A DNA stretch of 64,000 bases, from assembly GCF_029338575.1 (NCBI RefSeq), contig NZ_CP119992.1:2728001-2792000 (forward strand), read 5' to 3'. This DNA is from Halomarina halobia (GTDB taxonomy: Archaea; Halobacteriota; Halobacteria; Halobacteriales; Haloarculaceae). Positions 1-7,415 of the stretch are shown piece after piece; within the stretch, counting starts at the first letter, position 1; every line of letters begins with the position of its first letter. The translations under genes were made by a program, and so were the position numbers. The notes beneath the pieces were generated by a model. That model searched no databases. It had not been told where the DNA came from and saw nothing but the letters and a program-made list of their open reading frames with translations.

Positions 1-120
1 TTGTTGTTCAAGATATATTTAGCTCGTCGGGGACCCCTCCGTCCAGTCTACCAGTACCGGAGGGAGGCGCGAGGCGCGTTTAGTGGTTGCGGAGACGAGG
101 GCCTCCCTCCGCGCCGCGGG

Positions 121-430
121 TCACGTCGAACGTCCCGTTCGGGTGAAGACGACGAACGCGAGCGTCGCGAACGCGAGAAAGCCCATCATCGGGACAGTCG
201 TGAGAGTTGACGGCGGCGGATCTCGCGAGGATGACGCCGACGGGGATCGCGACCGGGAGATCGAACGTGTTGCTCCCGAGGATGTTCGTGAGACTGGTGA
301 CGCTCGAGTCGTTTCTGGCCGCGCGGACGCTGACGAACCCGCCGGCAGGCTCGTCGTGGCGGCGATGACGACGAGGGGGACGGCGAGCGTCCCCCACTCG
401 CGGCAGTCGAACGCGCCACCGACGTACTAG
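121..430 (-). pseudogene. Decayed C-terminal remnant of a CaCA-family Na+/Ca2+ exchanger
   Basis: No single frame is intact, but three minus-strand frames read in succession give a plausible exchanger C-terminus. The first, from 430, gives a hydrophobic run with VVIAATTSLP. The second contains VTSLTNILGSNTFDL, which resembles the alpha-repeat signature (GSN-x-F-N/D) of CaCA antiporters. The third contains the membrane-like PMMGFLAFATLAFVVF and stops at 121. At least two frame changes are needed, and nothing resembling the N-terminal repeat remains. Function, if it were intact, would be membrane cation/Ca2+ antiport; here it is non-functional. Family assignment rests on my recognition of the GSNTFDL block. 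Confidence 0.55.
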
Positions 431-537
431 ATATAAAGACATATATGAATATGTAGATGTTCAGGTAACTATAAGTTGACCTACTCCTTGGCTAACGCCA
501 ACCCGTGGCAGGCTATCGCACACGACGGGGATAGGAC

Positions 538-1308
538 ATGAGTGATTCGCCGCACGCTTCAGGGACTGGGAACGCGCCGCTGCCATCGCCCATGCCGCGG
601 GCCGTGATACACAAGCGGATCCTGGACGCCGCCCGGTCACGTCCGGACGCGTCGATGGAGGAACTCGCGGCCGACGTGAGCGGGGCGTCGACGAAGCTCG
701 TCGAACAGGTCCTCGAGGAGTACGGCGACCCGGCGAAGGGTGAGCACGAAATCGGCGGAGCGGGAAGCGACCCGAGCGAGGAACACGATCCGCCGGTGGG
801 AGCCCAGGACGCCGCTACGAACGAGCGAGATGCCCGGTCCGCCGACACCCCGGAGTCCGACCCCGCCCGGTTGACGGCGAAGCAGCGCCAGGCCCTCCGC
901 GCGATCCACGAGAACCCCGAGGCGACCCAGCGGGAACTCGGGGAGGTGCTCGACGTGAGTCGCACGACCGTCAATCAGCGCGTCAATTCGATCGACGGCT
1001 TCGAGTGGACCAACCGACGGGAGTTCGTAGAGACGATGTTCGACACCGACACCATGAAACCGAAAGAACCCGATCAGACCCCCCGCTCCGTACAGGACCT
1101 CACCGACCGCGTCGACGACCTCGCAGAGCGGGTGGAGGCGCTCGACGCCCGGATCGAGAAACGGTCCGCTCAGCCCGGCTCCGCGTTTTCCGATCCGGCG
1201 CTCGTCCACAAGATCGCCCACGCGTGCATGCGCTCGGAGCACGTCACGGAGGAGGAGGAACTGCGGATCTTCGAGGAGTTCTTCGCGCGCGTCGGCCCCC
1301 GGGAGTGA
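538..1308 (+). CDS. Two-HTH winged-helix DNA-binding protein (putative regulator)
   Basis: A 256-residue acidic cytoplasmic protein. Residues about 20-62 form a first helical HTH-like unit (AVIHKRILDAARSRPDASM, then a helix around KLVEQVLEEYG). Residues 112-165 form a clear winged HTH (TAKQRQALRAIHENPEATQ, with ELGEVLDVSRTTVNQRV as the recognition part). Residues 184-210 are heptad-like (LTDRVDDLAERVEALDARI) and suggest dimerisation through a coiled coil. The C-terminus is helical and charged. The ATG follows a short AT-rich tract at 430-475. No ligand domain is visible, so the regulated target is unknown. It stands alone, downstream of a pseudogene and upstream of the SHOCT/cupredoxin pair. 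Confidence 0.75.
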   Translation: MSDSPHASGTGNAPLPSPMPRAVIHKRILDAARSRPDASMEELAADVSGASTKLVEQVLEEYGDPAKGEHEIGGAGSDPSEEHDPPVGAQDAATNERDARSADTPESDPARLTAKQRQALRAIHENPEATQRELGEVLDVSRTTVNQRVNSIDGFEWTNRREFVETMFDTDTMKPKEPDQTPRSVQDLTDRVDDLAERVEALDARIEKRSAQPGSAFSDPALVHKIAHACMRSEHVTEEEELRIFEEFFARVGPRE

Positions 1309-1529
1309 CACCCCCACGTGGCGAGCCGTCGCTACCGCCTGATCGTTTCCCCCGATCCTTGGCCCGCCGTCCTCGGTTCGGGGACGCGACCGACGGCCGG
1401 GACATCGACGGGTCCCGAACGACCCCGATTTCGCGACCGGGTGACGGTGTCGTTCCCGGGTTACTCCGGAATTCGTGACGGCTGAATTATATTTATTGCC
1501 GTCGGCCTCGAACGGGGTCCGGTGTAATC

Positions 1530-1886
1530 ATGGCTACTACGCGCACGAGCGATGGACTGCTCCGCGTCGTCGCTGTCGTCCTGGGCGTCATCGTCCTGTT
1601 TCCGCTCCTGATGATGGTGTTCGCCATGCCGATGATGGGGATGATGGGCTGGTGGTGGGGCGGCCAACCGGTCGGCGGACTCTCCCCGCTGTGGGGCGTC
1701 GGCGTGATGCTGGTCTGGCTGTTGATCCTGCTCGGCGTCGGCTACGCCCTCTACCGCGGTCTCGTCGGACGCGTCGGTACCGACGGCGACCCCGCCCTCG
1801 CGGAACTGCGGATGGCGTACGCCCGGGGCGACCTCACCGAGGAGGAGTTCGAGCAGCGCCGCGGGAGACTCCGGCGCGGGGAGTGA
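1530..1886 (+). CDS. SHOCT-domain small membrane protein
   Basis: 118 residues: two membrane segments (about 10-34 and 52-78) separated by a Met- and Trp-rich loop (MPMMGMMGWWWGG), then a C-terminal SHOCT-type helix pair (residues about 88-118; LAELRMAYARGDLTEEEFEQRR). SHOCT domains are short C-terminal oligomerisation or anchoring modules, often in membrane proteins. The gene ends 4 bp before the CuA-like lipoprotein gene, so the two are probably co-transcribed. The Met-rich loop would suit soft-metal (copper) handling, but that is inference from composition and neighbour only. Confidence 0.75.
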   Translation: MATTRTSDGLLRVVAVVLGVIVLFPLLMMVFAMPMMGMMGWWWGGQPVGGLSPLWGVGVMLVWLLILLGVGYALYRGLVGRVGTDGDPALAELRMAYARGDLTEEEFEQRRGRLRRGE

Positions 1887-1890
1887 GCGG

Positions 1891-2475
1891 ATGAAGGCGT
1901 CGTCCCGCCGCGCGTTCCTGGGGACGCTCGGGTCCGCCGCGCTGGCCGGGTGCCTGGGGGCTCCCTCGGGAGGCGGCGACGCCGTCACGCTCTACGCCGG
2001 GGCGTATCACTGGGGGTTCGTCGCGTTCGACGAGTCGGGCGGGGAACTCGATCGCGCCGTCGTCGATCGCGGGGCCTCCGTGACGCTCGTGGCGTTCAAC
2101 ACCGGCGCTGAGCGGGTAGTTCGAACGCTTCCGGCCGCGATCCGCGAGGCGCTTCCCGATCACGAAACCCTCGAGGAACGAAACGAGGGGCGCGTTCCTC
2201 CACCGCGGAACGGGACGTTGCACGAGCGGCTGGAAGCGGCCAACGAGCGGTATCCCGATCACAGCCTCGCGGTGATGCCGTCGGGGGGAAACCACATGGG
2301 CGGGATGGGTGGCGGGATGATGATGCACCCCGTCGCGTTGCCCCGCAACGCCTCGTCCCCCGCGACCGTTCGCCTCTCGGCGTCCCGCCGCGGCGACTTC
2401 ACCTTCAGCTGCCGGACGTACTGCGGCTACGGCCACCCCTACATGGATCTCGACGGGGCGATCGTCGTCGGGTGA
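1891..2475 (+). CDS. Tat-exported lipoprotein with CuA-like cupredoxin motif
   Basis: 194 residues. The N-terminus has twin arginines (SSRRAFLG) and a lipobox ending LAGC, with Cys21 as the lipidation site, so the mature protein should be tethered to the outer face of the membrane. Near the C-terminus C174-x3-C178-G-x2-H182-x2-M185 (CRTYCGYGHPYM) matches the binuclear CuA loop of cytochrome oxidase subunit II. The additional upstream histidine expected from that family is not obvious. Residues 133-146 (NHMGGMGGGMMMH) add a Met/His-rich copper-like patch. No transmembrane hairpin of a true CoxB is present and no oxidase subunits are nearby. Likely a copper carrier or electron-transfer cupredoxin; substrate unknown. 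Confidence 0.7.
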   Translation: MKASSRRAFLGTLGSAALAGCLGAPSGGGDAVTLYAGAYHWGFVAFDESGGELDRAVVDRGASVTLVAFNTGAERVVRTLPAAIREALPDHETLEERNEGRVPPPRNGTLHERLEAANERYPDHSLAVMPSGGNHMGGMGGGMMMHPVALPRNASSPATVRLSASRRGDFTFSCRTYCGYGHPYMDLDGAIVVG

Positions 2476-2541
2476 CCCCCGGGGCGACGCCGGCCCCGAG
2501 GCCGTCAGGATCATGCCGCCGCGACCCGTCGCCTCGGTAAG

Positions 2542-3159
2542 ATGTCGGATACGGTCGACGAACGCGACCGGGCGACCGCCTCGCGCGGGGAACCGGCGTC
2601 GCTCCCCGTCGTCACCGGCGCGCTCGCGGGTGTGCTCGCGTGGTTGCTCGGCTACGCGGCGACGTACGCCGCGAGCGTCGGGCGCGTCGAGGCGGCGCTC
2701 GCCGAGTTCAACGTCGGCGTCTCGTCCCTCGGCGGCGACCCCCTCCCGGCGTGGAAGGCAGTCGGCTGGCTCTACTACGGCGGTCACTTCGTCGACGTCC
2801 GGTTGCTGGGACTCCCCGGCGGATCGCGGTCGTTCGACCTCGTCGCGGGTAGCGACAGCGCCGCCGCACCGCTGCTCTATCTCCTCCCGCCGCTCGTGCT
2901 CGTCCTCGCGAGCGCGCTCGTCCTCGCGGCGAACGGCGTTCGAGACGTCCGGACCGCGCTCCTGACGAGCGTCCCGGTGACGCTCGGGTACGGCGCGCTG
3001 GCCGCCCTCTTCGCCGCGCAGACGCGTCACGCCTTCGGCGGCGGCGTGGTGGGCGGCGTCGATCCCCTCGCCGCGGTCGCGGTCGCGGGGGTCGCCTACC
3101 CCCTCGCGTTCGGCGCGCTCGGGGGGCTGGTCGGCGTTCAGCTGTCCTCGAGACCGTAG
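2542..3159 (+). CDS. Haloarchaeal multi-pass membrane protein, function unknown
   Basis: 205 residues with a charged N-terminus (about 20 residues) followed by four or so hydrophobic segments: about 21-48, 110-133, 140-158 and 170-200. Between the first and second lies a predicted exposed loop with a WLYYGGHFVDV segment. It looks like one of the haloarchaeal transmembrane DUF families, but I cannot assign a function. Its 3' end overlaps the convergent acetyltransferase gene by 22 bp. The ATG at 2542 is preceded by 66 bp of non-coding DNA after the cupredoxin gene, so it may belong to the same transcript. Confidence 0.6.
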   Translation: MSDTVDERDRATASRGEPASLPVVTGALAGVLAWLLGYAATYAASVGRVEAALAEFNVGVSSLGGDPLPAWKAVGWLYYGGHFVDVRLLGLPGGSRSFDLVAGSDSAAAPLLYLLPPLVLVLASALVLAANGVRDVRTALLTSVPVTLGYGALAALFAAQTRHAFGGGVVGGVDPLAAVAVAGVAYPLAFGALGGLVGVQLSSRP

Positions 3160-3644
3160 GAGACCATCTCCGCCCACGACTCGAACCCGTACCCGTCGTA
3201 GAAAGCGTACGCGCGCTCGTTGTTCGGATCGACGTCGAGAACGACCCGGGGGAGCGGGAGGTCCTGCTCGGCCGCGTGCGCGAGCGCCGCGTCCATCAGC
3301 TCCCCGGCGAGTCCCGTCCCGCGGTACGCCGGGGCGAGGTAGAGTTCGTTGACCACCGCCGCGTCCCAGATCAGGGCGAGCGCCTCGGGGAGGAGAAAGA
3401 GGTAGCCGACCGGCCCGTCGTCGGCGGCGACGAGGACGCAGCCGGGGTCGCGCCCGGCGCAGTCTGCCACCCAGTCCCGGTAGCGATCGCGGTAGGCGTC
3501 GGTGAGCTTCCCCTCGTACTTCGTCGCCTTCGCTCCCTCGTCGCCGCCGAGTTCGCGCTCGAAGGCCGCCTTCAACTCCCAGAGCGCGGGCCAGTCCGCG
3601 CTCGGGTCGTACGGGCGCACGATCACGTCCGCGTGCTGCTCCAT
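3138..3644 (-). CDS. GNAT-family N-acetyltransferase
   Basis: 168 residues with the GNAT fold order. An N-terminal strand/helix (VIVRPYDPSADWPALWEL) leads to a central VAADDGPVGYLFLL strand pair. The acetyl-CoA pyrophosphate-binding loop is YRGTGLAGELMDAAL (the R/Q-x2-G-x-G/A signature). The C-terminal NNERAYAFYDGYGFE is typical of GNAT motif B. These enzymes move an acetyl group from acetyl-CoA to an amine; the acceptor here cannot be told. Convergent overlap of 22 bp with the membrane-protein gene. Cytoplasmic. Confidence 0.85.
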   Translation of the reverse strand: MEQHADVIVRPYDPSADWPALWELKAAFERELGGDEGAKATKYEGKLTDAYRDRYRDWVADCAGRDPGCVLVAADDGPVGYLFLLPEALALIWDAAVVNELYLAPAYRGTGLAGELMDAALAHAAEQDLPLPRVVLDVDPNNERAYAFYDGYGFESWAEMVSYGLEDS

Positions 3645-3681
3645 GGTCGGTCGAGGGACGCCCCCGGTATAGCGCGTGCGA

Positions 3682-4413
3682 TCAGTCAGCGGGACGGACC
3701 GCCTCCCGACGGTCCGCGTCGTACCGCCGCAGGAGGCGTCGACCGACGACGGCGACCACCCCCGCGAACAGCAGGAGGAGCTGCCAACCCGTCTTCACGA
3801 TGGTGAACACGCGTTCGGTGCCCGGCGGCTCCGGTCCCGGTACCGGATCGACGGGGCTGCTGACGTGGACCTCCCCGGACGAGCCGAACTGCCCCGCGTC
3901 GACGGCCCCCGTCCGCTCGCCGCCCGTGACGTAGATGGCCCCGCCGCCGACGTCGCCCCCCGCCGCGAGCCCGGTGGACTGGACGTACGTCTGGACGAAC
4001 CCGTCGGTCGTGGAGTAGACGATGGCGCCGTCGAGGTCGTAGAACTGGTCGTGGATCGGGTAGAGCACGTTCGCGCCGCCGTTCACGAGGTCGAGGCCGA
4101 TCCCGGCGACCGCGTACGCGAGCAGGCACGCCCACGCGATCTGCACGCCGTGACTACCGAAGCGCGAGAGCACGAACCCCTCGTCGCGCAGGTGGGTGTC
4201 GATCGCAAGCGCCACCGCGAGCGCGGCCGGGATCACCAGCGTGTGCAGCAGCGCGCGGTGGCTGCCGGGGACGTAGAGCCCCGCGAACGCGTCGAGGTCG
4301 GGGAACGCCGTCGCGGCTACCACGGCGAGCGCCGCCCGCCGGGTGAGGCGCTCCCGCAACAGCGCCGCACCGAGCAGGAGTCCCAGCACCACGTGCACGA
4401 GCAACGACGGCAT
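3682..4413 (-). CDS. YdjM-like membrane-bound metal-dependent hydrolase
   Basis: 243 residues. The first 80 match the YdjM/LexA-binding inner-membrane hydrolase family: MPSLLVHVVLGLLLGAAL, then FPDLDAF and SHRALLHTLVIPAAL. The H7, D-x-D and H-R-x-x-x-H residues are the putative metal ligands. Several membrane helices follow, then an external domain with DQFYDLDG and a C-terminal helix (about 208-228) ending in Arg-rich cytosolic residues. Such proteins are common in haloarchaea but their substrate is not established. It lies just upstream (minus strand) of the acetyltransferase with 37 bp between them, so they may share a transcript. Confidence 0.75.
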   Translation of the reverse strand: MPSLLVHVVLGLLLGAALLRERLTRRAALAVVAATAFPDLDAFAGLYVPGSHRALLHTLVIPAALAVALAIDTHLRDEGFVLSRFGSHGVQIAWACLLAYAVAGIGLDLVNGGANVLYPIHDQFYDLDGAIVYSTTDGFVQTYVQSTGLAAGGDVGGGAIYVTGGERTGAVDAGQFGSSGEVHVSSPVDPVPGPEPPGTERVFTIVKTGWQLLLLFAGVVAVVGRRLLRRYDADRREAVRPAD

Positions 4414-4606
4414 CTCTGACCCCGCCTTCGGAGAACGACGGTTATGTTATTTTTCGGCTATTCCTGACTACCTCGGATTCAGAACCGTTTATCGCCACCG
4501 CGCCGTCGCGCGGTCCGAAATCGATCGTTTCGGCCCCGCCCTCGCCAGAACCGGGCGCGAGGCGTCGATTCGGCGGGGGTTAGGCGGGGACTGACCTCCG
4601 TCCCGC

Positions 4607-5749
4607 CTACAGCTCGTTCAGCTTGCGGAGCAGCTGGCCGCGGTACTGCTCGTCGCTCTCCATGCCCTTCATCTCGATGACGTTGCGCTCGAGGCGGTCG
4701 AGCGCGACGCGGAAGGCCGACTCGGCGCCGTAGCCCTCGCCCGATCCGGCGACCTGCCCGTGGGTGGTCCGGAGCCGGATCTGACACTGGATGAGCGGGG
4801 TACCGCGGAGTTTCTCCTTGTGCTTGTGGAACCGGACGTGCGCGTGCTGGACGGACATCCGCTGGTACTTCTCGACGACCGCCTCGATGCTCCGGCGGAT
4901 CTCGTCGCGCGTGATCGTGTCGAGCAGGTCGATGTTCGTGATCTGTACGTCCATGTGCTCCTCTTCTGTGTAGGTGAGCGCCCGCAGGACGTCGGTCTTC
5001 GTGAGGATGCCCGCCGGGAGACTGTCGTCGTACTCGGGCGTCACGACGAGCCCGGAGTAGTCCATCTCGAACATCAGCTCTACCGCCTCGCGGACCGTGT
5101 CGTCGAGGTCGACCGTCGTGACGGGGTTCGCCATCACGTCGTAGACGGGGAGGTCGAGGACGCGCTCGATGTCGCCCGCGCGGTCGCCCTGCGTGGGCTT
5201 GTCCATGTTGCGGACGACCACGTCGACGATGTCGTGCGTGGTGAGCATCCCGGTCAGCCGACCGTTCTCGTTGACGACCGGCAGCCGCGAGACGCCGTTC
5301 TCGCGGAGGAGGTTGATCGCCCGCCCGATGTGGGTGTCCTCGGTGACCGTGACGAGGTCCTCGGTGAAGATCTGGTCGACGGTGAGGACGTCCAGGTTCT
5401 CGAGTACGGCGTCGAGGATTGCATCCGCCGTGATGATGCCCCACAGGTCGTCGCCCTCGAACACCGGGGCGACCTTCGTGTCGCCCTCGATGAGCATGCG
5501 TGCGACGTTGCGCAGATCGGCGGTCCGCTCGATCTTCGGCGCGGACTTAACCATCGCGGCCGCCTTCATGTCGTCCTCGATGTGCGACTGGAGTAACTGC
5601 TGTTGAGTGATTACGCCCTGGTAATCCCCATCGTCGGTGACGATGACGCCCTTCGGGTTCTCGTGCTCGAAGATCGAGCGAACCTTGGAGAGGCGCTTCT
5701 GCCCGTCCACCTCGACGAACTCCCGGGTCGCGATATCTGCGATGTCCAT
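4607..5749 (-). CDS. Four-CBS-domain protein fused to an HPF/RaiA-like domain
   Basis: I chose the ATG at 5749 (MDIADIATREF), not an upstream in-frame ATG at 5788, because CBS homology begins there. The 380-residue protein has four CBS motifs (about 1-57, 67-114, 121-183, 203-265), including the repeated GVITQQQLL, GIITADAIL, GMLTTHDIV and GILTKTDVL ends. Residues about 275-375 (SVQHAHVRFHKHKEKLRG, CQIRLRTTHGQVAGSGEGYG) look like the S30AE/HPF ribosome-hibernation fold. CBS pairs bind adenine nucleotides or SAM. Inference: a ribosome-associated factor gated by nucleotide level. Divergent from the lycopene-cyclase gene, with about 110 bp between starts. Confidence 0.8.
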   Translation of the reverse strand: MDIADIATREFVEVDGQKRLSKVRSIFEHENPKGVIVTDDGDYQGVITQQQLLQSHIEDDMKAAAMVKSAPKIERTADLRNVARMLIEGDTKVAPVFEGDDLWGIITADAILDAVLENLDVLTVDQIFTEDLVTVTEDTHIGRAINLLRENGVSRLPVVNENGRLTGMLTTHDIVDVVVRNMDKPTQGDRAGDIERVLDLPVYDVMANPVTTVDLDDTVREAVELMFEMDYSGLVVTPEYDDSLPAGILTKTDVLRALTYTEEEHMDVQITNIDLLDTITRDEIRRSIEAVVEKYQRMSVQHAHVRFHKHKEKLRGTPLIQCQIRLRTTHGQVAGSGEGYGAESAFRVALDRLERNVIEMKGMESDEQYRGQLLRKLNEL

Positions 5750-5858
5750 TGTTCTCTCCGATCGTACTTCCGCCCCGTACGTTATCAAGCTTGGCGGACA
5801 GGCGGGTCACGCATGTCACTGGGCGTAGAGATTTCACTCCGGAGAACGGACTCTGACT

Positions 5859-6197
5859 ATGATCGACGTCACCGTCTTCGGGTCCTATACCTACCTCGCG
5901 ACGGAACTCCTGTGGGGCGTCGTGGCGCTCGCGCTGGTCAGGTACGCCGGCGCGTGGCGCGCGGCCGCCCGAACGACGCTCGTCCTCTATCCCTTCGCCT
6001 ACCTCTGGGACTGGTACACCCTGCAGGTAGGCGTGTTCGTCATCCCGCTGCGGACCGGGGTGGACCTGCTCGGAATCCCCATCGAGGAGCACGTCTTCAT
6101 GCTGCTCGTGCCGACGATGGTAGTGGGGACGCACGAGACGTTGCGGAAGGTGCTCGACGGCGAGGAGGGCGACGAGGGGACCGGCGTGGAGGGGTGA
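5859..6197 (+). CDS. Lycopene-cyclase-domain membrane protein (single domain)
   Basis: 112 residues, about three membrane helices. The segment around WDWYTLQVGVFVIP and LGIPIEEHVFMLLVPTMVVG resembles the haloarchaeal/fungal lycopene cyclase domain, where a P-x-E-E-x-x-F motif lies in a helix. Full-length lycopene beta-cyclases carry two such domains; only one is present here, so it may act as a dimer, pair with another protein, or have another membrane role. No other carotenoid gene is in the window. The ATG at 5859 lies about 110 bp from the divergent CBS gene. Confidence 0.55.
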   Translation: MIDVTVFGSYTYLATELLWGVVALALVRYAGAWRAAARTTLVLYPFAYLWDWYTLQVGVFVIPLRTGVDLLGIPIEEHVFMLLVPTMVVGTHETLRKVLDGEEGDEGTGVEG

Positions 6198-6475
6198 CCG
6201 CGGTACGTAACGGAACGCGGTCGGCGACGGACGCGGCGTTCGCCTCCCGTTGCGATCCGAGGGAATGACTCCGACGGCCGGGAGCGTGGATGGCTCGGGG
6301 TCACGCACCAGTCGACCCCGGCCGTCGGAACGACGACCGCACCGGTTCGGGGTTCGCACCCCGCATTAATTCCGTTAGAATAGGAGTTTAAAAAATCATT
6401 CGGCCAGCCGAACTGCGTGACCGCCGCCCCCGGGGACGGTCGACGGCTGATTCGGCGCTCGCTCGGCGCTTCGGG

Positions 6476-6958
6476 TTACTCGCCCTCGGAATCGCCCATC
6501 GAGCGGAGTTCCTCGGGGGTGGTCGGCTCCCCGTCGAGTTCGATGGTCGCCGGGCCGTCGATCTCGAAGTCCGTGATCACGCCAGTAAAGCGGTAGGCGT
6601 CCCCGCCACCCGCGAGGACGCCCCGCGCGCTCCTCCCCTCGATAGCGTCTTCGGCTCCCCACCACGAATCGAACGTGATGTCGCCGCTCACGGCGAAGCT
6701 GTAGGGCGATTTCTCGTCGGATCTGATCAGCAGGTGATGCTCCTCGGCCCCCTCCGGTGCGTCGGGTTCCTCCGGAGAGTCGTATGATTCGAGCGCGAAG
6801 CGGTTTCCGTGTGTGAGGGTGGTCCAGCCGAGGAGGCGCTCGTCGCGGACGGGCCGGCCCTTCGAGTCGATCGCGTCCTGACGTCGCTCGACGTACGTCG
6901 GCTCGTTCTTGATCTCGCTGCCCCGTGACGTGATCGCGTCGAGGGAGTCGCCCTCCCT
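6476..6958 (-). pseudogene. 5'-truncated haloarchaeal protein, cut at a tRNA-like repeat
   Basis: The frame is open from 6958 to the TAA at 6476 and encodes a convincing acidic polypeptide (for example SLDAITSRGSEIKNEP, LLGWTTLTHGNRFALESY, FAVSGDITFDSWWGAED, YRFTGVITDFEIDGPATIEL). There is no ATG, GTG or TTG near its 5' end: an in-frame TGA lies immediately upstream, inside a copy of the tRNA-Val T-arm (6959-6973). A GTG at 6691 could start a 71-residue product but would lose half of the conserved-looking sequence. Interpretation: N-terminus removed when DNA was rearranged at the tRNA-Val locus. I do not recognise the family. Confidence 0.55.
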
Positions 6959-7184
6959 GGTTCAAATCTGCCCGCAACGTCTCGATCCTCCGCGGTACGG
7001 GCTCGTCGCGTTGTACCGCGGAAGGATAGTGGGTTGGGGCAGATTTGAACTAGGGAGCGAAGCGAGTGCAGTGAGCGGAGCGACCGAAGTTCAAATCTGC
7101 CGTTTCAATTCCCTGTGACGCTGGCGGTTCGCTCCGCTCACCGTCGTTGCGTCACAGAGGAATGGGTTGGGGCAGATTTGAACT
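6959..7184. repeat. Direct and inverted copies of the tRNA-Val 3' end (att-like scar)
   Basis: Besides the tRNA itself, the 3' end of tRNA-Val occurs in the same orientation at 7031-7051 (identical over 21 bp to 7164-7184) and in inverted, partial form at 6959-6973 and 7088-7102. Spacer DNA holds a further imperfect inverted repeat (around 7111-7120 against 7150-7160) and short GAGCGAAGCGAG-type repeats. Integrases of archaeal islands commonly use the 3' half of tRNA genes as attachment sites and leave such duplications. No integrase is present, so this is a scar, not an element. Confidence 0.6.
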
Positions 7185-7237
7185 GCCGACCTCCTCCATG
7201 TCAAGGAGGTGTCATAACCAGCCTAGACCACCAACCC
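7163..7237 (-). tRNA. tRNA-Val (anticodon GAC)
   Basis: On the minus strand the acceptor arm GGGTTGG pairs with CCAACCC, followed by discriminator A at 7163. The anticodon stem CCTCC/GGAGG closes a seven-base loop TTGACAT with anticodon GAC. The T arm is GGCAG-TTCAAAT-CTGCC. No intron. CCA is not encoded, as is usual in haloarchaea. Confidence 0.95.
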
Positions 7238-7415
7238 GCGCTCTCCCGCACGCTCCGATACCCGATACGGATACTTGAACCTTTCCGAACGACGTCGGGC
7301 GTGTCCGGCGTTCACACGTCGCGACTGACCCGTCCGCCACCACCTCGTCCGACACCTTCATTACGATGCACACATTTGTACGTCATAACCCAACAACGAT
7401 CATTGATACTCACCC

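Noticed and set aside
7238..7415. Attenuator or leader peptide before trpD
   Set aside because: No leader frame with Trp codons and no terminator-like stem; the leader is short and AT-rich like an ordinary promoter.
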